The notes: generated by a model not told the origin, from the letters alone. A DNA stretch of 62,828 nucleotides from Oligella ureolytica DSM 18253 (GCF_000373745.1 NZ_KB892283.1:1-62828); one strand, 5' to 3'. Shown: positions 34,711 to 44,347, numbered from the stretch's first letter. Numbers and translations: made by a program.

Positions 34711-35694
34711 TTATGCTCCTGCACGGTTGATATTGACGCGTAGGCGCGGATCAACCACAAAATAAAGTAAATCAACAATCAAATTAATCGTCACAAAAAC
34801 CAGTGCGATTAAACATAAGTAAGCCGCCATGACCGGTACATCAGCAAATTGCACTGCTTGTATGAAAAGTAATCCCATGCCCGGCCATTGGAAAACCGTC
34901 TCTGTAACAATCGAAAAGGCGATAATGCCACCAAGTTGCAGACCGGTAATGGTAATGACAGGCACCATGGTGTTTTTTAGGGCATGACCGAAGTGAATAG
35001 CTTTTTGGCTGAGACCGCGAGCTCTCGCAAACTTAATGTAGTCAGCTCTCAATACCTCCAGCATTTCAGAACGCACCAGACGCAAAATTAAGGTTAACTG
35101 AAATAAACAGAGGGTAATAGATGGAAGGATTAGGTGTTTGATACCGTCCCACGAAAATAAACCGCTGCTCCACCAGCCGAATTTGATAGTATCACCGCGT
35201 CCGTAGCTGGGCAGCCACCCTAAATGCACAGAGAAAATAAGAATTAATAAAATACCGATTAAAAAAGTCGGTAAGGAAATGCCCAATAACGAAAAAGACA
35301 GAATAGCCTGTGATATCCAAGAGTTGCGCTTAAGTGCAGTGTACACACCTAAGGGCAAGCCGATAAATAAAGCCAGAAAGGCTGCAATAACCGATAGCTC
35401 AACCGTAGCCGGTAGGCGATCTTTAATTAAGGTAGAAACGGCTTGGCCTTGACGCAAGGATAGGCCAAATTCGCCTTGCACTGCTTGTTGCAGAAAATTC
35501 CAGAATTGTATGAGGGCGGATTGGTCTAAACCTAGGCTTTGACGCAATAATTGGCGGTCCAGATCCGTCGCATCTTGCCCCAGCATGATGGTCACCGGAT
35601 CGCCCACGTAGCGAAAGAGTAGAAAGGCCAATAGGGTAACTACCAGCATCACAATGATTGCCTGCAAGAGGCGGCGCAGTAGAAAGACTAGCAT
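34711..35694 (-). CDS. dppB: Dipeptide/oligopeptide ABC transporter permease (DppB type)
   Basis: A 327-residue inner-membrane permease: MLVFLLRRLLQAIIVMLVVTLLAF start, DRQLLRQSLGLDQSALIQFWNFL periplasmic loop, DRLPATVELSVIAAFLALFIGLPLG and the EAA-type RSEMLEVLRADYIKFARARGLSQ. The ATG at 35694 begins exactly at the conserved N-terminus; an upstream start at 35718 would add eight residues inside the intergenic hairpin region. Confidence 0.92.
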   Translation of the reverse strand: MLVFLLRRLLQAIIVMLVVTLLAFLLFRYVGDPVTIMLGQDATDLDRQLLRQSLGLDQSALIQFWNFLQQAVQGEFGLSLRQGQAVSTLIKDRLPATVELSVIAAFLALFIGLPLGVYTALKRNSWISQAILSFSLLGISLPTFLIGILLILIFSVHLGWLPSYGRGDTIKFGWWSSGLFSWDGIKHLILPSITLCLFQLTLILRLVRSEMLEVLRADYIKFARARGLSQKAIHFGHALKNTMVPVITITGLQLGGIIAFSIVTETVFQWPGMGLLFIQAVQFADVPVMAAYLCLIALVFVTINLIVDLLYFVVDPRLRVNINRAGA

Positions 35695-35707
35695 AGGGCA
35701 AATGATG

Positions 35708-35740
35708 CAAGTCCTCACTAGTTAAACTAGCTAAGACTTG
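35708..35740 (-). other. Hairpin between dppA and dppB
   Basis: CAAGTC at 35708-35713 pairs with GACTTG at 35735-35740, and an inner ACTAG/CTAGT stem is also present. It sits in the 70-base gap between the binding-protein and permease genes. Such elements often stabilise the binding-protein message or lower expression of the permeases. On the minus strand no T run follows, so it is not a classical terminator in the operon direction. Confidence 0.4.
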
Positions 35741-35790
35741 CTTTTTTATGTGTATTGAAAATTAATAAGCACGTAACTTAGGGTGAGACG

Positions 35791-37368
35791 CTAGTCGTTA
35801 ACCACGACCCATTCCACGGTTAGGCGGTTGTCTGCGCGATGGATGACGTCAACGTTTTTAGCCATTGCCCAAGGAATCACCTGGTCATGAATAGGTAAGT
35901 GACCAAATTCTTCGCCGTGAATTTTGAGTGCTTGATGAATCGCATCGTTGCGCTTGGTTTCATCCGTTTCTACTTTCACTGTGTCAATGAGCTTATCAAC
36001 CTCAGCGTTTTCGTAGTTACCAAAGTTAAATGAGCCGTCCGCACCTTCACCCTTGCTGTGCATTAGGCTTTGTAGCGTATACAACGAGTCAAAGGTCGGT
36101 ACACCCCAGCCGAATAAATAAGCGCTGGTGTCATAGGACTGTACTTTAGGGAAGTAGGTTGCACGCGGCATTGAGTTAAGGTTGGCTTTGACACCGATAC
36201 GAGCCCACATGGCAACGATGGCTTGGCAAATGGCTTCATCGTTGATATAGCGGTTATTAGGGCAGTCTAAGGTGAAGTTAATCTCATTAGGCTGATAACC
36301 TGCTTCCGCAATTAAGGTCTTGGCTTTTTCAGCGTCCGGTTTAGGGCGCTGCGCTAAGTCTTCGCTCCAGCCGTTGACCTGCGGTGCAACCATGGTACCG
36401 GTAGGGGCAGAAGAGCCGCGCATAACAGAGCGCTTGATCGCGTCTGTGTCAATGGCTAGATAGAGCGCTTCACGCACGCGAACATCAGCAAAGGGATTTT
36501 TGCCCTTGAGCGTGCTGTATTTAAGCTCATCACTCTTTTGGTCTAAACCGATGTAAATGGTACGGTACTCATTGCCTTCGACGACTTTGGCTTGACGCTT
36601 AATGCGCTCAATATCTTGTGCCGGCGGGTCTAACACAAAATCAATTTCACCCGATAAAAGGGCAGCAGTACGGGTGGCATTTTGGCTAATTGGCGTGTAA
36701 ACAATGCGGGTGACATTACCCACCTTGTTAGCCTTATTCCACCAATCCTCGTGCTCGCTGTACTCGGTGCGAATATCAACCTCGCGCGAGACAAGTTTGT
36801 ATGGGCCTGTACCCATGGCGTGGCGAGCAGAGTGGGTCTCTTCGTTTTTGGTGAAGTCTTGGGGAACGGTGGTGTTGTTAGACTCTGACCATGCCTTGCT
36901 CATCATAAACACGTTTGTCAGCTGACGCAGTAATACAGGGTTAGCGCCTTCCAGTTCAATTTCTAAGGTGTGTGAGTCAGCGGCACGAGCTTCTTTGATG
37001 CCGTTGACATAGGCCTTGAAGTTTGACGTTGGTGCCATGGCTCTTTGGATAGAAAAAGCAGCATCTTCGGCAGTAAACTCTGAACCATCATGGAACTTAA
37101 CACCCTCACGGATTTTAAAACGCCAAAGCGTGTCAGATGGGGTTTCCCACTCCGTGGCTAAGGCAGGAGTAATTTGGAAATCCTTGTCGTACTGAACCAG
37201 TGGCTCATAGACGTAGCTGCTGGCGGCAATATTTAGACCCTCATTTTGTGCGTGAGGGTCTAAGGTTAAGATATCGCCTTGACTGGCCCAGCGGAGTGTT
37301 TTGGATTGTGCAGCCAAAGGAAGAAATAGGGCGGCGGACAGAGCAGCCACTAATAATTTCTTATGCAT
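35791..37368 (-). CDS. dppA: Peptide ABC transporter periplasmic binding protein (DppA type)
   Basis: A 525-residue SBP_bac_5 protein; signal peptide MHKKLLVAALSAALFLPLAAQS. It carries the family start LRWASQGDILTLDPHAQNE and the motif WRFKIREGVKFHDGSEFTAEDAAFSIQRAM, with GTGPYKL and VRVREALYLAID later. Delivers a short peptide or related amino compound to DppBC. First gene of the leftward operon. The motif set cannot separate dipeptide from other ligands. Confidence 0.92.
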   Translation of the reverse strand: MHKKLLVAALSAALFLPLAAQSKTLRWASQGDILTLDPHAQNEGLNIAASSYVYEPLVQYDKDFQITPALATEWETPSDTLWRFKIREGVKFHDGSEFTAEDAAFSIQRAMAPTSNFKAYVNGIKEARAADSHTLEIELEGANPVLLRQLTNVFMMSKAWSESNNTTVPQDFTKNEETHSARHAMGTGPYKLVSREVDIRTEYSEHEDWWNKANKVGNVTRIVYTPISQNATRTAALLSGEIDFVLDPPAQDIERIKRQAKVVEGNEYRTIYIGLDQKSDELKYSTLKGKNPFADVRVREALYLAIDTDAIKRSVMRGSSAPTGTMVAPQVNGWSEDLAQRPKPDAEKAKTLIAEAGYQPNEINFTLDCPNNRYINDEAICQAIVAMWARIGVKANLNSMPRATYFPKVQSYDTSAYLFGWGVPTFDSLYTLQSLMHSKGEGADGSFNFGNYENAEVDKLIDTVKVETDETKRNDAIHQALKIHGEEFGHLPIHDQVIPWAMAKNVDVIHRADNRLTVEWVVVND

Positions 37369-37725
37369 GAGGTGAAGCTCCTATTTTGTTTTAAATGTGG
37401 CTATGCAATTTAACCTATTTTTGCTAAGCCTAGTATTGGTAGTTATACCATGGAGAGCTTTCTGAGCATATTAGAAATATATATTTTTTTTCTTTAAGCT
37501 TATATTGTTTGATTATGATTAAACTTATGCACGGGTGTACGCAGGGGGTGCGGATTGTAGGGTAAGGCTAGATTGCAGATTTGGTGGCTATATGACAGTG
37601 CTTTACCCTAAACAGATATAGGCTATGTAGCGTATAGGCGTAAATAAAGCGTAAATAGCGTGTAAACAAAACACGCAGACAATAAAAAAACCTTTGTAAA
37701 TAAATTACAAAGGTTTAGTAATTAC
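37369..37725. other. 357-base AT-rich gap upstream of dppA
   Basis: Holds the leader and promoter area of dppA and, at its right end, the terminator for the minus-strand tRNA pair. The AT-rich stretch at 37470-37530 includes runs suited to a promoter, but no operator is recognised. Confidence 0.5.
37688..37716 (-). terminator. Terminator of the tRNA-Glu/tRNA-Asp unit, copy 1
   Basis: AAACCTTTGTAA at 37688-37699 pairs perfectly with TTACAAAGGTTT at 37705-37716. On the minus strand it is followed by a run of seven T residues. It lies ten bases after the 3' end of tRNA-Asp. Confidence 0.85.
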
Positions 37726-37802
37726 TGGCGGAGTGGACGGGACTCGAACCCGCGACCCCCGGCGTGACAGGCCGGTATTCTAACCAACTGAACTACCACT
37801 CC
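37726..37802 (-). tRNA. tRNA-Asp (GTC), copy 1
   Basis: A 77-base gene with encoded CCA: acceptor stem GGAGTGG/CCACTCC, D arm AGTTCAGTTGG, anticodon loop of CTGTCAC with GTC, T arm GGGTTCGAGTCCC. Identical in its core to the second copy at 40715. Confidence 0.97.
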
Positions 37803-37856
37803 GCAGTGGTAAATAATTACCAAGCTTTTAAACTCTATGGATAAAATTTAAAAGCC

Positions 37857-37932
37857 TGGCGTCCCCACGGGGATTCGAACCCCGGTTGCCGCCGTGAAAG
37901 GGCGATGTCCTAGGCCTCTAGACGATGGGGAC
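37857..37932 (-). tRNA. tRNA-Glu (TTC), copy 1
   Basis: A 76-base gene with encoded CCA: acceptor stem GTCCCCA/TGGGGAC, anticodon loop CTTTCAC with TTC, T arm GGGGTTCGAATCCCC. It is transcribed first, followed by tRNA-Asp 54 bases on. Confidence 0.97.
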
Positions 37933-38118
37933 CAGAAGCTAAGAAGATAATTATATAGAGGTTTTTTTATTAGTGCAAGTGTTGTTTAAGAAAGTGTGGT
38001 TTTTTGTTGTAATTATGTACAATCTATACCTAAGCACAGAAAAAGAATTAAAGTCTTATCGCCGTATTTTACAGTATTTTTACGCTATTATTTTGTTCGA
38101 GAATTGATGGAGAAATTA

Positions 38119-39279
38119 ATGAAAATTCCTAAAGAAATTGTCGACCAGGCAGTTGCTTGGCGTCGTTATTTGCATGCCAACCCCGAGTTGGGCTATGAGG
38201 AGCACAAAACCAGTGCCTTTATCGCTGAAATTTTAGAGGGTTTAGGCATTGAGGTGCACCGTGGTCTGGCAAAGACGGGTGTGGTTGGTGTGTTAAAGCG
38301 CGGAAGTAGTGATAAGAGTATTGCTTTGCGTGCGGATATGGACGCCTTGCCATTGGTTGAACTGGGTGATGTGGCGCATCGCTCCCAAACTGAGGGCCGC
38401 ATGCATGCTTGCGGTCATGATGGTCATACGGCTATGTTACTTGGAGCGGCCAGCTATCTCAGTCAATATGGTGAGTTTGACGGCACGATTTACTTTGTTT
38501 TTCAACCGGCCGAAGAGAATTTAGCCGGTGGGCGTGCCATGGTTGAAGATGGTCTGTTTGAGCGTTTTCAAATTGATCAGGTATATGGTATGCATAATTG
38601 GCCCGGTCGACCACTCGGAGATGTTTGTGTTAATGACACAGCGATGATGGCTTCATTTGATATCTTTGATATTAGTCTGATGGGGCGCGGCGGCCATGCT
38701 GCTATCCCTGAAAAATCACGAGACCCTATTGTTGCAGCAGCTGAATTAGTGCAGCACTTGCAGTCGATTGTTTCCCGTCGTGTGTCAGCTCATGATTCTG
38801 CTGTGCTGAGTATTACGCAGATTAGTGGTGGTGAGACGTATAACATCATTCCCGAAGAGGTTAAGCTTAAAGGGACGGTGAGGGCGTTGAATGAGTCTGT
38901 TCGTCTTGAGGTCAAGGAGCAATTAATTAAGGCGGTCGAGACTTTACCAAGCTTGCGTGAGGTGACAGGTACGATTGAGTATCAGGACTGTTATCCCGCG
39001 ACAATTAATACGCCGGACAAAGCAGCCAAAGTACGTGCGATTGCAGCTGAGGTATTTTCAAAAGAAAAGGTCTTTGAGGGTTTATTGCCGAGTATGGCAT
39101 CTGAGGACTTTTCTTTTATGTTGCGTGAAAAGCCGGGGGCTTATATTTGGTTAGGGGTCGATGGTGAAAAGCCGTCTGCTGCCTTGCATAATCCTTATTA
39201 TGATTTTAATGACGACGTCTTGCCAATCGGGATTCGTCTTTGGGTTAGCTTAGCTGAGCAGGTAGGGGGCGGTCTATGA
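38119..39279 (+). CDS. M20-family amidohydrolase (hippurate hydrolase/aminoacylase-like)
   Basis: A 386-residue zinc-dependent amidohydrolase of the M20D group. Seen: AWRRYLHANPELGYEEHKTSAF, the metal-binding MHACGHDGHTAMLLGAA, the catalytic Glu pair in FVFQPAEENLAGG, YGMHNWPG, and SEDFSFMLREKPGAYIWLG. Substrates in this group are N-acyl or amide conjugates of amino acids (hippurate, indole acetic acid conjugates, N-acetyl-diaminopimelate), not defined here. ATG at 38119 has GGAG six bases upstream; the earlier in-frame starts (from 37996) lie in the AT-rich leader. ATGA overlap with the DUF3100 gene couples the two. Confidence 0.88.
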   Translation: MKIPKEIVDQAVAWRRYLHANPELGYEEHKTSAFIAEILEGLGIEVHRGLAKTGVVGVLKRGSSDKSIALRADMDALPLVELGDVAHRSQTEGRMHACGHDGHTAMLLGAASYLSQYGEFDGTIYFVFQPAEENLAGGRAMVEDGLFERFQIDQVYGMHNWPGRPLGDVCVNDTAMMASFDIFDISLMGRGGHAAIPEKSRDPIVAAAELVQHLQSIVSRRVSAHDSAVLSITQISGGETYNIIPEEVKLKGTVRALNESVRLEVKEQLIKAVETLPSLREVTGTIEYQDCYPATINTPDKAAKVRAIAAEVFSKEKVFEGLLPSMASEDFSFMLREKPGAYIWLGVDGEKPSAALHNPYYDFNDDVLPIGIRLWVSLAEQVGGGL

Positions 39280-40592
39280 CAGTCGCTTTGAGGCAGTTAT
39301 TTAATTGGCGTATTCATGTGTTGGCATTGCTCTTAGCGTGTTTAGCTGAGCTGATTGGCATTGCGCGTTTTGATATCGGTATTGGCACAGTGTTGCTGTT
39401 GCCTTTACTTTATGCGTTTTTATTTTCTCTGTTCTTCAATCCCAATATTGTTCCTCCGCTAGGGCGTGCAGTTGGTCGAGAGGGTAATAAGATTTCCGCT
39501 CAGTGGATCTTGATATTCTTAATGCCCTTCATTGCTAAGTTTGCCGTCGGTATCGGGCCAAATATCAATGAAATTATGGCTGCCGGTCCGTCCCTGGTTT
39601 TGCAGGAATTGGGTAATGTAGGTACAGCCGTCTTTGCAATGCCCATTGCTGTATTGGTATTTGGTATGGGGCGTGAGGCGATTGGTGCGACTCATTCTAT
39701 TGCACGCGAGCCTAATATTGCGTTAATTGCCGACCGCTATGGACTCAAGACGCCGGAAGGTATTGGTGTGATGGGTGTGTATGTCATGGGTACCGTGTTT
39801 GGTGCAATTTATTTTTCAATTGTACCCAGTCTGGTTGCCTCTTGGGAGGTGTTTGATATACGTGCGCTAGCCATGGCGTGTGGCGTAGGTTCGGGTAGTA
39901 TGATGGGTGCTTGTTCGGCCTCCCTGGCTGAATTGTTGCCCGAGCGACAAGAAGAGATTATTGCCTTTGCTGCCAGCAGTAACTTATTAACTTATGGTAC
40001 GGGTTTATTTTTATCTATATTTGTGGCTCTGCCTTTTGCTGAATGGTTCTATAGCGTATTAGCTAAAGCTCGCTCAGCAAGAGGGTTGGACGATAAGGCA
40101 TCAAATAAAAAGGCAACAGAAATAGATTTAGTCGGTTTAGATGATAGTGAAGTCAGTCAGTTGAGCGTTCCGCAAGTGCTGATCGCTGTCAGCTTTTCTG
40201 CGATCACTGTGTTAATAGTAAATTGGGTGGGTAACGGCGTTAGTCCGTTGGCGGCTTTGCCCGGTATGCTGATTTTGCTGCTTTGTTGCTATCTTGGGGT
40301 GCTGATTAAGGAAATTATTCCTATCAATATTCCGAGTATTGCCTGGATTTCTATCGTCGCAATTTTTGCGGCCTTACCGTTTATGCCAATGGCTGATTAT
40401 GTGATTGAGGCGACCAATCAGTTAGGTTTGCTTTCGATGATTAGCCCGGCGTTGGCTTATGCCGGTTTCGCTATCTCTCAGTCTGAGGTTAGTTTATTTA
40501 AAAAATCCGGTATCAAAATTATCATTGTGGCCTTACTGGTCTTTACAGGTACCTATCTGGGGTCCGTGATTATTGCGGACGCCTTGCTGTAG
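39276..40592 (+). CDS. DUF3100 family membrane protein
   Basis: A 438-residue inner-membrane protein with about eleven hydrophobic segments. It begins LRQLFNWRIHVLALLLACLAELIG and includes FNPNIVPPLGRAVGREGNKISA, GREAIGATHSIAREPNIALIADRYGLKTPEGIGVMGVYVMG and SMMGACSASLAELLPERQEEIIAFAASSNLLT, matching DUF3100 proteins, often located beside M20 amidohydrolases. That gives an inferred role as transporter of the hydrolase's substrate or product. Starts within the stop of the hydrolase gene (four-base overlap). A charged cytoplasmic loop (KARSARGLDDKASNKK) lies near residue 265. Confidence 0.8.
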   Translation: MTVALRQLFNWRIHVLALLLACLAELIGIARFDIGIGTVLLLPLLYAFLFSLFFNPNIVPPLGRAVGREGNKISAQWILIFLMPFIAKFAVGIGPNINEIMAAGPSLVLQELGNVGTAVFAMPIAVLVFGMGREAIGATHSIAREPNIALIADRYGLKTPEGIGVMGVYVMGTVFGAIYFSIVPSLVASWEVFDIRALAMACGVGSGSMMGACSASLAELLPERQEEIIAFAASSNLLTYGTGLFLSIFVALPFAEWFYSVLAKARSARGLDDKASNKKATEIDLVGLDDSEVSQLSVPQVLIAVSFSAITVLIVNWVGNGVSPLAALPGMLILLLCCYLGVLIKEIIPINIPSIAWISIVAIFAALPFMPMADYVIEATNQLGLLSMISPALAYAGFAISQSEVSLFKKSGIKIIIVALLVFTGTYLGSVIIADALL

Positions 40593-40666
40593 TTGGAGAG
40601 GAGAGTAGTCTTTACGACTGCTCTCTTATGATGTGAGTAGATGGACGTAGTCACAAAAGTAGAAGC

Positions 40667-40708
40667 CACAAAAAAACGCTCATATAAAAATATGAGCGTT
40701 TTTTTGTG
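40667..40708. terminator. Bidirectional terminator after DUF3100
   Basis: CACAAAAAAACGCTCATAT at 40667-40685 pairs perfectly over 19 bases with 40690-40708, around an AAAA loop. T runs on both strands let it stop both the DUF3100 transcript and the minus-strand tRNA transcript coming from the right. Confidence 0.85.
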
Positions 40709-40714
40709 ATGCTT

Positions 40715-40791
40715 TGGCGGAGTGGACGGGACTCGAACCCGCGACCCCCGGCGTGACAGGCCGGTATTCTAACCAACTGAACTACCACTCC
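40715..40791 (-). tRNA. tRNA-Asp (GTC), copy 2
   Basis: A 77-base gene with CCA, same cloverleaf and anticodon GTC as the copy at 37726 and base-for-base alike as far as read. Confidence 0.97.
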
Positions 40792-40846
40792 GCAGTGGTA
40801 TTGTAATTACCAGGATTTTAAACTCTACGGATAAAATTTAAAAGCC

Positions 40847-40922
40847 TGGCGTCCCCACGGGGATTCGAACCCCGGTTGCCGCCGTGAAAGGGCGATGTCC
40901 TAGGCCTCTAGACGATGGGGAC
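40847..40922 (-). tRNA. tRNA-Glu (TTC), copy 2
   Basis: A 76-base gene with CCA, matching the copy at 37857. The spacer to tRNA-Asp is also similar but not identical (for example AACTCTACGG versus AACTCTATGG). Confidence 0.97.
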
Positions 40923-40938
40923 AAGGACGATTATGTTT

Positions 40939-41014
<76 letters not shown>

Positions 41015-41176
41015 AAACAACTAAATCTATTGATTAGGTTGTGACATAAAAGAATAATGATATATGGAATTGCTGATGTCGTCAAGTAGTTGTTCGCGGA
41101 TTGTAATGTTTTGTTGTTTTTTGTTGTTTTTTTGTAGACTAAGGCGCTTTTAAGGGGTAGAGCGGCGCTAAGCTTT

Positions 41177-42829
41177 TTAAATATTTGTGTTTATTTTGGC
41201 GGGCCTGCGAAACCAGCTCAGTCCTAAAATCACCAGCGAGAAAATAAAGATCGGCAGATTACTGACATAAGCATACCAAGTGAGGCCTTGTGTGCCTTGG
41301 ACATAGACATCAAGGAAGCCGGCTTGCATTGTCGGTAAGACTGCGGTTACTTTGCCATCAGCATTTATTACCGCGGTAGAGCCGGTATTAGTTGAGCGAA
41401 TCATTGGTCGGGCAGTCTCCAGCGCGCGCATGCGGGAGATTTCTAAATGCTGTTTAAGCGCGATGGTATCGCCAAACCAGGCCAGATTGCTGATATTAAA
41501 TAAAATACTGGCACCGGTGTCGTTATTATGACGAGGAAAGAGTTGTGCTAAGAGCTCCTCGCCAAATAAGTCTTCGTAGCAAATATTTGGAGCAAAGTAT
41601 TGGTCTTCAATCTTCATCAGCTGCTGATTGTCTTGGCCGCGATCAAAGCTGCCTAAAGGCACTTGCATCATGTCGACAAACCACTGAAACCCAAAGGGGA
41701 TAAATTCACCAAAAGGAACAAGATGGCGTTTATTGTAAATAGCCAAGTCCTGACCATTGATGATTTCATGAAGCTCGGTAAAGTTATTGATTGCGATCAC
41801 ACTGTTGGTCATGCGAAAGCTGGCGTCATTATTGGGAAGATAGAGCGGCGCGCCAATTAAAAAAGTTGCGTTGGTTTTTGTGCTCATACCAATAATGTCC
41901 AACCAAGTCTGATTGCTTAGTTGGTGTTGAAAAACCGGAATAGTTGTTTCGGGGAATATGATGACAGCAGGCGGCCTTGCCGGATCAGAGGCGGGTAACT
42001 GAGCCAGTAAAAACTGCTCGTATAAGCGCTCGAGGCCCTGTTGCATATCAAACTTCTGCGACATGGGAATATTGCTTTGAATTAATCGCACGGAGATAGG
42101 GTCGCCGTAGGGCTGCCACCATTGGATAAAGCCCAAACCCCAGCTTAGCAATACGGTGCACACAAATTGAATCGCATAGCGGACTCTGAAAAGCCGTGAT
42201 GTGTGAAACGCTATCAGTGCCAGCAAGGCGCTACTGAGACTCACAATAAATACCACAGCATACATCCCACCGATGGGAACCCATGCACTGTAGATGGTGT
42301 CTACGTAGGCATACGCAATGGCATTCCATGGGAAGCCTGTAAAGACATAGCCTCGTGCTAATTCGGCTAATGTTATGCTTGCTGCCCAGATGAAGGGAGC
42401 GAGCCAATAACGATATTGCTTAGATGAAAGGCGACTAAATTGTGTGGTATCGGTGTCGTCTGAGGAGTGGCGATCGCTCCTTCTTAAGTGCTGCAAAAAC
42501 TTAGCGGTAATAAGGGCGGCTAAGCCATAATATAGGGCAAGATAAAGGGAAAATAAAAAAACCGCAATCGCCGCCATAACGGCATGCATGTGCCCATGGA
42601 CATGCATGCTGATGTAAAGCCAGTAAAGGCTTGAACAAAAGCTAGCAATGCCAAACAGATAGGCATTTAAAAAGGCTTGCTTTGCTGATTGAGCGCGTAA
42701 TACCAGGATGAATAAGACGGCAAAGCTCAGCATTTGGATAGGAGCATGAGCCCAGGCCGGCAGAGCGCCATGATAAAAGCTCAGGGCATGAAGTAAACCT
42801 AAAACTAAAGCTGCTATCCGGTTAATCAT
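41177..42829 (-). CDS. lnt: Apolipoprotein N-acyltransferase
   Basis: Adds the third acyl chain to lipoproteins at the inner membrane. The 550-residue protein has N-terminal membrane helices (residues 1-225) and a periplasmic CN-hydrolase domain whose Glu-Lys-Cys triad is visible: Glu in VIIFPETTIPVF near 290, Lys in AIYNKRHLVPFGEF near 368, Cys in APNICYEDLFGEE near 416. Slightly longer than E. coli Lnt (512). Last gene of the miaB-phoH-ybeY-corC-lnt operon. Confidence 0.94.
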   Translation of the reverse strand: MINRIAALVLGLLHALSFYHGALPAWAHAPIQMLSFAVLFILVLRAQSAKQAFLNAYLFGIASFCSSLYWLYISMHVHGHMHAVMAAIAVFLFSLYLALYYGLAALITAKFLQHLRRSDRHSSDDTDTTQFSRLSSKQYRYWLAPFIWAASITLAELARGYVFTGFPWNAIAYAYVDTIYSAWVPIGGMYAVVFIVSLSSALLALIAFHTSRLFRVRYAIQFVCTVLLSWGLGFIQWWQPYGDPISVRLIQSNIPMSQKFDMQQGLERLYEQFLLAQLPASDPARPPAVIIFPETTIPVFQHQLSNQTWLDIIGMSTKTNATFLIGAPLYLPNNDASFRMTNSVIAINNFTELHEIINGQDLAIYNKRHLVPFGEFIPFGFQWFVDMMQVPLGSFDRGQDNQQLMKIEDQYFAPNICYEDLFGEELLAQLFPRHNNDTGASILFNISNLAWFGDTIALKQHLEISRMRALETARPMIRSTNTGSTAVINADGKVTAVLPTMQAGFLDVYVQGTQGLTWYAYVSNLPIFIFSLVILGLSWFRRPAKINTNI

Positions 42830-42850
42830 TAGCGTGTCTCATTGCCTATA

Positions 42851-43771
42851 CTATTTGCTACCATCTTCTTTTTTGTTGGCGTCGTTGGCGATAGGGCTTC
42901 GACGCACGTGTAGCCATTGGGCTCGTTTTTCGTCGGCCCGCAATACATAGAAACGGAGATCTGCGTATTTGTAGCTATCGCCACGCTTAGGAATCTGATC
43001 TAGCTCTGACGCTAACCAGCCGCCAATGGTGTCGTGCTCGTCGTCTGGAATATTAGCATGTAGTGCTTCGTTAAAATTCTCGATAGGCGTAAATGCCATG
43101 ATGCGCCAAGCTACATCAGACTCAGGGAAGATGGTTTGCTCGGCTTCATCATCGTATTCGTCTTCGATGTCACCGACAATCTCTTCAAGAATGTCTTCCA
43201 TGGTGACGAGACCGGTGATGCTGCCATATTCGTCGATGACGAGAGCTAAATGACTACGGGTTTCCTTAAACTCTTTGAGCAGTTGATTTAAGCGCTTGGT
43301 CTCGGGTACAAAGTGCGCCGGTCGCAAAAGCGACTTAATATTAACGTTCGGTTCGATTAATTTGCGTAACAGGTCTTTGGCCAATAATAAACCAATGATG
43401 TTGTCGCGCTCGCCTTCATAGACAGGAAAACGTGAATGCGCCGTATCGATCATAAAATCAACAATCTCGTCAATGGGCCATTCGATATTGATCATGTCCA
43501 TTTTAGAGCGGGAGATTTGAATGTCATCCACTGATTTATCAGCAAATGTCATGGTGCCTGCAATGATGCTGTACGACTCATCGTCCAAAATATCTTTGGC
43601 GTGAGCGCTTTGAATAACATCATGTAGGTCTTGGCGATCCTCAGGCTCAGCATTGCCTAAATAATTAGAGAATCGCTTCAATGGTGGGAAACGCCTTAGT
43701 AGACCTTTAAGTCTTGATGACCTATGGTCTTCATCAGTAGTAGGGGATGGGGGGTTAGGTTCTGTTGACAT
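42851..43771 (-). CDS. corC: CorC/HlyC-type CBS domain protein
   Basis: A 306-residue cytoplasmic protein with two CBS domains (about 70-190; VDDIQISRSKMDMINIEWPIDEIVD and HLALVIDEYGSITGLVTMEDILEEIVGDIEDEYD) and a C-terminal CorC_HlyC transporter-associated domain. The family has been linked to magnesium and cobalt efflux, though the molecular role is debated. Lies between ybeY and lnt in the operon, as in most proteobacteria. Confidence 0.93.
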   Translation of the reverse strand: MSTEPNPPSPTTDEDHRSSRLKGLLRRFPPLKRFSNYLGNAEPEDRQDLHDVIQSAHAKDILDDESYSIIAGTMTFADKSVDDIQISRSKMDMINIEWPIDEIVDFMIDTAHSRFPVYEGERDNIIGLLLAKDLLRKLIEPNVNIKSLLRPAHFVPETKRLNQLLKEFKETRSHLALVIDEYGSITGLVTMEDILEEIVGDIEDEYDDEAEQTIFPESDVAWRIMAFTPIENFNEALHANIPDDEHDTIGGWLASELDQIPKRGDSYKYADLRFYVLRADEKRAQWLHVRRSPIANDANKKEDGSK

Positions 43772-43846
43772 CTCTGACGTCGTGAATTTTAAAAGTTAAG
43801 AATACGCTATATTTTACCTAGTTTCTATGAAACTTTAGAAAAATAA

Positions 43847-44347
43847 CTAAATATAAGGGTTTTTTATTAAAAAATGAGCGAGGATTGCAATTTCTAAGGC
43901 TTCCATGGCGTCAGCTTCCTCGTCATTTTGGTGGTCAAAACCGAGCGAATGCAAGATGCCGTGCACTAGTAAATGTTTGAAGTGTGCCGCAAATGCCTTG
44001 TTTTGCTCATCCGCTTCTTTTTGTACAACCGCCGCACAGATGACAATATCGGCTCTCAGGGTGGCGCTCTCATCAGTACCGTACTCAAAGGTTAGGACAT
44101 TGGTTGGGTAGTCTTTATGACGATACTGTCGATTTAATTGCTGAGCTTCTTTCTCATCGACAATGCGAAGGGTGAGTTCAATCTCTTCAAAGTCATTTTC
44201 ATAGTCTGCTGATACGATGTCGATGCTTTTTAAGCTGAGCTCATGAAGGGTGTCTTCACTGAGCTCTTCATTTAATACCAGATGAGCTGATTCATTTTGT
44301 ACGATTAAATGCAATTGCTCGGCACGGAACGGAGACGTGTTACTCAT
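43847..44347 (-). CDS. ybeY: Endoribonuclease YbeY
   Basis: Metallo-endoribonuclease needed for 16S rRNA 3' maturation and ribosome quality control. The 166-residue protein carries the zinc motif HLLVHGILHSLGFDHQNDEEA (HxxxHxxxxxH) and the YRHKDYPTNVLTFEY segment of the family. Its ATG shares a base with the phoH stop (TGATG). Confidence 0.95.
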   Translation of the reverse strand: MSNTSPFRAEQLHLIVQNESAHLVLNEELSEDTLHELSLKSIDIVSADYENDFEEIELTLRIVDEKEAQQLNRQYRHKDYPTNVLTFEYGTDESATLRADIVICAAVVQKEADEQNKAFAAHFKHLLVHGILHSLGFDHQNDEEADAMEALEIAILAHFLIKNPYI

